From Gammaproteobacteria bacterium (GTDB taxonomy: Bacteria > Pseudomonadota > Gammaproteobacteria > Ga0077536): a stretch of DNA of 64,000 nucleotides. Position numbers and translations under genes: made by a program. Under the pieces are notes generated by a model. It saw only the letters and a list, made by a program, of their open reading frames with translations, was not told the origin of the DNA and searched no databases. The DNA is taken from NCBI GenBank assembly GCA_024235015.1, contig JACKNG010000006.1, positions 1 through 64,000 of the forward strand, written 5' to 3'. Positions within the stretch are counted from its first letter, which is position 1; every line of letters starts with the position of its first letter. Shown here piece after piece: positions 57,075 to 64,000 of the stretch.

Positions 57075-57476
57075 TCAGGCGCGCGGCGCTGATGCCATCG
57101 CGTCCTTGAATTCGATGAGAATCATGCGCACGGGCGCATCCCCTTCGTTCAGGGCGATATGCGCCGTCCCTGCCGGCGGCACCCGCGAGCGCACCATGCT
57201 GCCGGCGGCGAAGGCGAAGCGCGCCCGCCCGTCGTCGGTCGGCAGCGCTTCCGCCGCGCCGCACAGGAAGGTGTAGCGCTCGAGCTCACCGGCGACATGG
57301 GTCAACGTGAGCTCGCCGCCGTCGGGGAACACGGCGATGTAATCGCGGATGTGGCGATGCGCCGGGGTTGCGACACCGGGCTCGAAGACCTCCTCCCACA
57401 CCATCACCCGCTCGTCCTCCTCGATCAGGCGGACACCCGGATTCGGAAACGGCACGATGTCCTGGCTGTCACTCAT
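57075..57476 (-). CDS. Small cupin-domain protein (133 aa)
   Basis: A single cupin barrel: VWEEVFEPGVATPAHRHIRDYI carries the first motif with His40 and His42, and VPPAGTAHIALNEGD resembles the second motif with another His. Cupins of this size are metal-binding enzymes or ligand-binding proteins; the substrate is unknown. It lies 57 nt after the amidohydrolase gene on the same strand and is the last gene of that cluster. Confidence 0.82.
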   Translation of the reverse strand: MSDSQDIVPFPNPGVRLIEEDERVMVWEEVFEPGVATPAHRHIRDYIAVFPDGGELTLTHVAGELERYTFLCGAAEALPTDDGRARFAFAAGSMVRSRVPPAGTAHIALNEGDAPVRMILIEFKDAMASAPRA

Positions 57477-57533
57477 GGTCTTGCCCCGTGCTTTGCATCT
57501 CGTCGTTCGGCGACCAATGGCTTGGCCCTGTCG

Positions 57534-59174
57534 TCAAATCGCTGCGGCGGCGACCGGTCGCCGGTAGGCGCACTCACCGTCGACGTAGGTCCTGAGCACC
57601 TGCGCGCTGCGAATGTCGTCGGTCGGGCAGGTCACGATGTCGCGGTCGAGGACGACGACGTTGGCGCGCTTGCCCGTCTCGATGCTGCCTTCCTCCGCGG
57701 CCCGGTTGGAGGCGTGCGCCGCGTTGATCGTGTAGGCGCGCAGCGCTTCGGCCGCCGTGATCGCTTCCTCGGGATCGACCGGCATACCCTTGGACGAGAC
57801 CCGCGTCACGGCCGTCCAGATGATTTCCGCCGGAGTGAAGCTGCCGCAGGGATGGTCCGAGCCCAGGCTGACCCGGACGCCGGCATCGATCATGCTCCGC
57901 ACCGGAAACAGCTTCAGGTGATGCTGGCACTCGCCGCGCCACATGTCGAACACTTCACCCCACAGCCAGGCCAGGCCGGGGTTGGCGACGAGGTCGATGC
58001 CGAGATCGGCCATGCGCGGCGCCTGGGCGGGCTCCGCGACGAAGGCATGCTCGAGTCTCAGCACCGCGTCCGTGCTACGCCCCCGTCGGCTCTGCGCGTA
58101 GGCGTCCATGACGGTGTTGACCGCACAGTTGCCCATACCGTGAATCGCCGTGGCGATGTCGAGTTCCACCGCGCGGCGGGCGAGACGCCCGACCTCGGCC
58201 TTGGGATAGAAAGCCGCGCCGGTATGCGCGCAGCAGCCATGATGCATTTTGTCGATGGCCGGCGCAGGGTAGGCGCGGTCGACGAAGATCTTCATCGTGC
58301 CGCCGACCAGGCGCTCGCTGCCCGGTTCCTTGATGCGGTCGATGATGTCCGGCCGCCGCAGGTCGTGGGTATCGAAGAAGTGGTCCGCCGCGTGCAGCAT
58401 CTGCACCCCGAACGGCAGCTTGCCCTGGCGGTCGGCCGTGCGGTAGAGCTGCGCCGACTTCGACGTCACCATGGCGTCGCCGACGAAGGTGATACCCACC
58501 GCGAGATATTCCTGCATCTTGGCATGGAGCAGGTCGACCGATCGGTCCCAGTCGCGTTCGGCGTAGTCGCTCCAGGAGTGCGAATGCAGCGGGTTGGCGG
58601 CGTTCTCGTAGAGTACGCCGGTCGGCACGCCGATCTTGTCGCGCTCGATCTCGCCACCGGCCGGGTCGGGCGTGTGCTCGTCGATGCCGACCCGGGCCAG
58701 CGCCAGGCTGTTGACGAAGCCGGCATGGCAGCTCGCATCGATGAGGAAGACCGGGTTGTCGGGGGCGACCTCGTCCAGTTCGAAGCGGGTCGGATTGCGC
58801 ATCTCGCGGACGTGCGCCAGGTTGAAGCCCATCGCGCGGACCCATTGCCCCGGCGGCGCGCTGCGGCAGTGCTGCTCGATCGCTTCGAGCACCTCGGCCA
58901 GGGTGGACTTCGGCGGTGTCGAGCAATCGACGCATTCGGGTGCAAAGGCCGCGATACTCAGGTGGTTGTGTGCGTCGATGAAGCCCGGCACGACGGTTGC
59001 GCCGCCGAGGTCGACGATCTCCGCGTCCGCACCGGCCACGGCGCGCACTTCGGCGGCGCTGCCGACCGCCGCGATGCGACCATCGCGCAACAGGACCGCC
59101 TGCGCCACGGTGTCCCGTGGATCGACGGTGCGAACGACGGCGTTGATGAATGCGATGTCGCGCGCCTGGGCCAT
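57534..59174 (-). CDS. Amidohydrolase (YtcJ-like, amidohydrolase_3 type)
   Basis: 546 residues. The metal-binding FIDAHNHLS motif (His69, His71) follows an N-terminal beta-sandwich part (VVRTVDPRDTVAQAVLLRDG). Later landmarks are AIHGMGNCAVN, LEHAFVAEP, VSLGSDHPCGSFTP with the metal-site Asp, and a closing GKRANVVVLDRDIV, which is the usual YtcJ order. The enzyme should hydrolyse an amide, carbamate or related C-N bond in the cytoplasm; the substrate is not predictable. ATG 59174 has GGAGGT just upstream. It follows the NTF2-like gene after 88 nt. Confidence 0.92.
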   Translation of the reverse strand: MAQARDIAFINAVVRTVDPRDTVAQAVLLRDGRIAAVGSAAEVRAVAGADAEIVDLGGATVVPGFIDAHNHLSIAAFAPECVDCSTPPKSTLAEVLEAIEQHCRSAPPGQWVRAMGFNLAHVREMRNPTRFELDEVAPDNPVFLIDASCHAGFVNSLALARVGIDEHTPDPAGGEIERDKIGVPTGVLYENAANPLHSHSWSDYAERDWDRSVDLLHAKMQEYLAVGITFVGDAMVTSKSAQLYRTADRQGKLPFGVQMLHAADHFFDTHDLRRPDIIDRIKEPGSERLVGGTMKIFVDRAYPAPAIDKMHHGCCAHTGAAFYPKAEVGRLARRAVELDIATAIHGMGNCAVNTVMDAYAQSRRGRSTDAVLRLEHAFVAEPAQAPRMADLGIDLVANPGLAWLWGEVFDMWRGECQHHLKLFPVRSMIDAGVRVSLGSDHPCGSFTPAEIIWTAVTRVSSKGMPVDPEEAITAAEALRAYTINAAHASNRAAEEGSIETGKRANVVVLDRDIVTCPTDDIRSAQVLRTYVDGECAYRRPVAAAAI

Positions 59175-59262
59175 GGGTGAAACCTCCGTCGGGTGCTGGA
59201 TGTCATGGCGGATACCGCTGCCTGGCCACGCCCCCGGCCCGGCCGACGGCGCGCCCGCCGCC

Positions 59263-59673
59263 TCACGCGGTCAACTGTCGATAGATGTCACCAGTGTCGA
59301 AATGTGCGCGCTTTTCCACGATCTTGCCGTCCTTGATCGTGAGCAGCATGAACAGCGAGAAACGGCAGTCATTGCCCTTGGCAGCCGCCCCGACGCACGG
59401 ACCGACCTGGTTCCGGCCCTCGAAGAGCATGTAGGCCGCGACCTTGTCGCCTTCCGCGACCAGGGTTTCGATGGGAAAACGGAAGCTCTCGAAGGCATCG
59501 AAGTTCTTCTTCTCCGCCTCGATCAGCCCCGCGACGCCCGGATGCGGCGTATCGAGCTGGTTGTAGAAGACGAACTCGTCATGGCACATGGCGTGCAGCG
59601 CGTCGAACTCCTTACGCTCGATGGCGGCGTAGAAACGCCGCACGAGTTCCTTGTTCTGCTCGGGTGTGGTCAT
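59263..59673 (-). CDS. NTF2-like (SnoaL-type) protein
   Basis: 136 residues with the cone-shaped NTF2/SnoaL pattern: ELVRRFYAAIERKEFDALHAM helix start, FVFYNQLDTPHPGVAGLIEA, ETLVAEGDKVAAYMLFEGRN and LFMLLTIKDGKIVEKRAHFD. Such proteins are isomerases, hydratases or ligand binders; no catalytic assignment is possible here. An AGGAGG ribosome-binding site precedes ATG 59673. It lies 40 nt after the MBL hydrolase gene, same strand. Confidence 0.87.
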   Translation of the reverse strand: MTTPEQNKELVRRFYAAIERKEFDALHAMCHDEFVFYNQLDTPHPGVAGLIEAEKKNFDAFESFRFPIETLVAEGDKVAAYMLFEGRNQVGPCVGAAAKGNDCRFSLFMLLTIKDGKIVEKRAHFDTGDIYRQLTA

Positions 59674-59713
59674 CGCGCCTCCTCCTGAATGGACATGGAA
59701 TGGATCGCCCGGC

Positions 59714-60484
59714 TCAGAGGCTCAGCGTCTCGCCATCGGCAGGAATCAGGACGCGGTCCGCCATGCGGTTGTCGTCGACGAACGCGCGCAGCCCGGCGCG
59801 CGTAAGGGCGGCATGGTTGACCGCCTCCATGTGACTCGCGACGAGCGTGGCCTGCGGCGCGGCGTCGTAGACGGACTTCACGTCGGTGGCGTTCATGATG
59901 ATCGAGCCGAGGCCGAGCACCTGCGCATCGCAGCAGTTCATCACCACGACGTCCGGCGCATACAGGGTGAGATTGCCCGCGACGTACTCGTTGAAGACGG
60001 TGTCGCCGGCCAGGTAGAGGGATTTCTCGTCGGGGTGTTCGAACAGCACACCGCACACCTCGCCGAGGACTTCGTAGGCCGCCTGCAGGCAGGCATCGGA
60101 ACCATGCTGCCCGGGCGTCCGCGTGAGCCTGATCCCGTTGAAGACCGGGTGGCCGATCAACGCGCGTACGTCGGTGAAACCGGCCGCCTCGATCGTCGCC
60201 TTGTCGCCGAAATGCTGCACGAAGAACGGGATGTCCTTGCGCAGTGCAGCCGCGGCAGCGTCATCCCAGTGGTCGGGATGCACGTGGGTGAGGACGACCG
60301 CGTCGACGTCGACGAGCTCCGCGACGGGAACGACGAGCGCCGCCGTCGGATTACGCAGGTGACTGTTGAGCGTGCCCTCGAACCCGGGTTGGCTGCCTTG
60401 CGCGGCGAACCAGGGGTCGATCAGGAAGCGCGTGCCGGCATAGTCGAGCAGCAGGGTGGCATTTCGGATCTGGCGAAGTTTCAT
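59714..60484 (-). CDS. MBL-fold metal-dependent hydrolase (UlaG-like)
   Basis: 256 residues with the HxHxDH zinc motif as THVHPDHWDD (His67, His69, Asp71, His72), LIDPWFAA upstream, a later YLAGDTVFNEY (metal-bridging Asp) and LVASHMEAVNH (His). This resembles the UlaG lactonase-like branch rather than glyoxalase II. The substrate is unknown. It is the first gene of a minus-strand run with NTF2-like, amidohydrolase and cupin genes. Confidence 0.9.
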   Translation of the reverse strand: MKLRQIRNATLLLDYAGTRFLIDPWFAAQGSQPGFEGTLNSHLRNPTAALVVPVAELVDVDAVVLTHVHPDHWDDAAAAALRKDIPFFVQHFGDKATIEAAGFTDVRALIGHPVFNGIRLTRTPGQHGSDACLQAAYEVLGEVCGVLFEHPDEKSLYLAGDTVFNEYVAGNLTLYAPDVVVMNCCDAQVLGLGSIIMNATDVKSVYDAAPQATLVASHMEAVNHAALTRAGLRAFVDDNRMADRVLIPADGETLSL

Positions 60485-60615
60485 CAGGGCGGCCGCGAAG
60501 AAGAACGGCCATCACGGTAGAGCGTGGGCGGGGTCGCCGACAGTGGCCCGCGGGACAATTACCGTGAGAATCGGGCCAAGCCCACGCACCGGCAGCCGGC
60601 GCGCAGGTCGTGCGC
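60485..60615. promoter_or_regulatory. Leader of the MBL-hydrolase cluster
   Basis: 131 nt between ychJ and the MBL gene. It contains a perfect 8-bp inverted pair TCACGGTA (60512-60519) and TACCGTGA (60560-60567), 40 nt apart, upstream of the minus-strand cluster. No clear -35/-10 pair was found. Operator function is only a possibility. Confidence 0.25.
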
Positions 60616-61008
60616 TCAGCGTGGCTGCGGATCGACGCCGTTCAGGTAGACCCAGCGCCCGTTGCTGCGCACGAAGCGCGAAACCTCGTGCAGGCGCTCG
60701 GCGCGGCCGCCGCGCTTGCAGCGGGCGACGAACTCGACCGTGCCGCTGGCGGCGTCGGCGCCACCGGCCGCGACCGCCACGATGCGCAGGCCGAGCCATT
60801 TCAGCCCGGGCTCGAGTTCGAGCGCGGCGGGGCGGGTGTCGACGTGCCAGGTCGCGAGCAGGTAATCGGCCTCACCGCGCACGAACGCGCTGTAACGGCT
60901 GCGCATCAGCGCCTCGGCGGTGGGCGCGGCGCTGATGCCGTCGAGGTAGGGCCCGCAACATTCCGCAAAGTCGCGGTTGCTACCGCACGGACACGCCGTG
61001 TCGCTCAT
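60616..61008 (-). CDS. YchJ family protein (UPF0225), SEC-C motif
   Basis: 130 residues. The N-terminal zinc-binding SEC-C motif is TACPCGSNRDFAECCGPY (Cys6, Cys8, Cys17, Cys18). The rest matches YchJ: AEALMRSRYSAFVRGEADYL, LGLRIVAVAAGG and LHEVSRFVRSNGRWVYLNG. Its ATG overlaps the upstream gene's stop as ATGA (61008-61005), indicating translational coupling. Function is not established; SEC-C motifs bind zinc and in SecA bind SecB, but no such role is shown for YchJ. Confidence 0.93.
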   Translation of the reverse strand: MSDTACPCGSNRDFAECCGPYLDGISAAPTAEALMRSRYSAFVRGEADYLLATWHVDTRPAALELEPGLKWLGLRIVAVAAGGADAASGTVEFVARCKRGGRAERLHEVSRFVRSNGRWVYLNGVDPQPR

Positions 61009-62246
61009 GGCGCGCGCTCCGCGACGGGCGCGAGCGCGGCGGTCGCGGCGGCAAGGCGGGTGAGCAGCGCCGCGGGCAGGGCCCACGAGCGCAGCTCGTC
61101 GGCAAGGCGCCGATCGATATCGGGCGGAACGCCCGCGCGATGCAGGGCGACGACCAGCGCGGCCATGCGCTGGCCGATGCGCAGCAGGGCCGGGCGCAGC
61201 GCCTGCTGCAGGTCCGGGGCATCGCTGGCGGCATCCGTGCGGGCCAGTTCGCGCGCCTGCACGAACTTCGCGGCCTCGATCTGTACCGCGTAGAACGCGC
61301 GCACGGCGGCCTCCTCGGGTCTCGCGCCGGCCTCCCCGGCGGCGGCCCGAACCGCGCGCCAGGCGGCATCGAGTACGGTGGCCTCGCGTGCGCGATCCTC
61401 GAGCGCGCGCCCGTCGCGGCGCTTGGCCGCGGCCACCAGCGGCATCAGGGCGAGACGTTCGTCGATGGCGGCGAGGAGCGCGGCGAGCGGGGTCGCGGTG
61501 GGCGCCTGCACGGCATCGCCGAAGGCCGTGTGGCGCAGGCGCGCGAGCGTGCCGTCGGCCTCGCGCGCGAGCAGCCAGGCATCGAGTTCGGCGGCCAGCG
61601 CGTCCTGCCCCGGCGCCAGCCAGTACGCCTTGCGATCGGTGGTCCACGGACCGGCCTGGCCGACGTGGTCGAGGCCGCGTCGCCAGCCGGGGGCCTCGAG
61701 GGTGTCGGTGACGACGGCGTCGACGGCGCCGTCGACGAGTTGCCGGCGCACGGCAGCGTTGTCGGCCAGCGCGCGAACCTCGGCGCGCGCGAAGCGTGCG
61801 CGGGTGACGCGTTCGAGGTGCCCGCCGCGGTTGACTGCGAGGCGCAGGCCGGCGCGGTCGAAATCATCCACCTCGACGCCGGCCGGGTGTACGCGGGTGT
61901 CGTAGAGCAGCACCGCGCCGCTGGTCGCGACGGGCACGCTGAAGCGCCCGGCGATCGAGCGATCGGCGCGCACGGTGATGCCGCTCATGACGAGGTCGAA
62001 ACGGCCCGCGGCGAAGTCCGCGGCGAGATCCGGCCAGGTGAACGGCACCCATTCGATGGCGTAGCCGCGCGCGGCGGCGAAGGCCTCGGCGAGGTCGATG
62101 TCGAAACCCTGCAGGACGCCGTCGGCGCGGCGCGAGAACGGTGCATAGTCGCCCGAGGTGCCGATGTGCAGCACGCGCGGGGCCGGTTCGGCGGCGACCA
62201 CGCAGGTCGCTGCCAGGGCCAGCAGGACGGCAAGCAGACCACGCAC
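61005..62246 (-). CDS. Periplasmic PheC-like dehydratase / AroQ chorismate mutase fusion
   Basis: 413 residues from GTG 62246. A signal peptide (RGLLAVLLALAATCVVAA) leads into a family-3 solute-binding fold (~22-240) with the pattern of cyclohexadienyl dehydratases: IGTSGDYAPFSRRADG, GFDIDLAEAFAAARG and DLVMSGITVRADRS. From ~250 it is an AroQ chorismate mutase of the secreted (gamma) type: LLAAIDERLALMPLVAAAKR, EDRAREATVL and FYAVQIEAAKFVQ. Together the halves could take chorismate through prephenate to phenylpyruvate in the periplasm. The binding half could instead be a plain amino-acid-binding protein, as the two groups share the fold. It follows uvrA by 47 nt and overlaps ychJ. Confidence 0.85.
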   Translation of the reverse strand: MRGLLAVLLALAATCVVAAEPAPRVLHIGTSGDYAPFSRRADGVLQGFDIDLAEAFAAARGYAIEWVPFTWPDLAADFAAGRFDLVMSGITVRADRSIAGRFSVPVATSGAVLLYDTRVHPAGVEVDDFDRAGLRLAVNRGGHLERVTRARFARAEVRALADNAAVRRQLVDGAVDAVVTDTLEAPGWRRGLDHVGQAGPWTTDRKAYWLAPGQDALAAELDAWLLAREADGTLARLRHTAFGDAVQAPTATPLAALLAAIDERLALMPLVAAAKRRDGRALEDRAREATVLDAAWRAVRAAAGEAGARPEEAAVRAFYAVQIEAAKFVQARELARTDAASDAPDLQQALRPALLRIGQRMAALVVALHRAGVPPDIDRRLADELRSWALPAALLTRLAAATAALAPVAERAP

Positions 62247-62293
62247 GACCGGCGCCCTGCGCAGCCGCCCGCGGCCGCCGCCCGCGCCGCGCC

Positions 62294-64000
<1,707 letters not shown>

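Noticed and set aside
61009..61647. Longer upstream start for ychJ (343-codon frame)
   Set aside because: The added sequence is an out-of-frame shadow of the chorismate mutase domain. ATG 61008 starts exactly at the family's SEC-C motif.

Overview
This is a GC-rich window that fits a gammaproteobacterium. The supporting context is apaG-apaH convergent with folA, an lgt-thyA-folA run, a YchJ protein, and a fused periplasmic PheC/AroQ-type protein. No rRNA or tRNA gene, CRISPR array or intact insertion sequence was seen. Lineage below class is a guess; nothing read here fixes a genus.

Region 1 (1-46228, all + strand) is one tightly spaced, operon-like block of seven genes. It starts with the 3' end of a TolC-family outer-membrane channel. 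A 38.5-kb gene for a 12,834-residue protein follows. That protein has a LEPR-XLL-like N-terminal motif, a DUF4347 domain, a 3,200-residue RTX array, several families of long tandem beta-type repeats, and a second RTX array with an exact 168-bp period. Next come a small DUF3467 protein, a GAF/HlyD membrane protein, a PqqD-like/M50-peptidase/HlyD fusion, a short SecA-like ATPase (frameshifted in this sequence) and a secreted HlyD-type adaptor. The best reading is a dedicated export or surface-display system for the giant protein. It has a TolC exit duct and three adaptor modules, but no ABC transporter in the visible part; a SecA-like motor and an M50 membrane protease occupy that place. This is the most interesting content of the window.

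Region 2 (46229-49883) holds a roughly 145-bp palindrome-ended element, then apaG-apaH (+). These converge on folA, which with thyA and lgt forms a minus-strand group: folate/thymidylate metabolism plus lipoprotein maturation.

Region 3 (50018-55849) holds a DUF255 thioredoxin-fold protein, a secreted metalloprotease-like protein with a PEP-CTERM-like VPLP tail, a PfkB-family (adenosine kinase-like) sugar kinase, an unknown membrane protein and an EamA transporter. Hairpins lie at two gene ends.

Region 4 (55947-60484) holds a REP-like palindrome, a GlxA/AraC-type regulator, and a convergent minus-strand cluster: MBL-fold hydrolase, NTF2-like protein, YtcJ-type amidohydrolase and cupin. This looks like a small catabolic or detoxification operon of unknown substrate.

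Region 5 (60616-64000, minus) holds uvrA (5' end outside the window), a periplasmic PheC-like/chorismate mutase fusion, and ychJ overlapping it by an ATGA junction.

No gene-free stretch exceeds 300 bp. All assignments come from reading translations and motifs; no database search was run.
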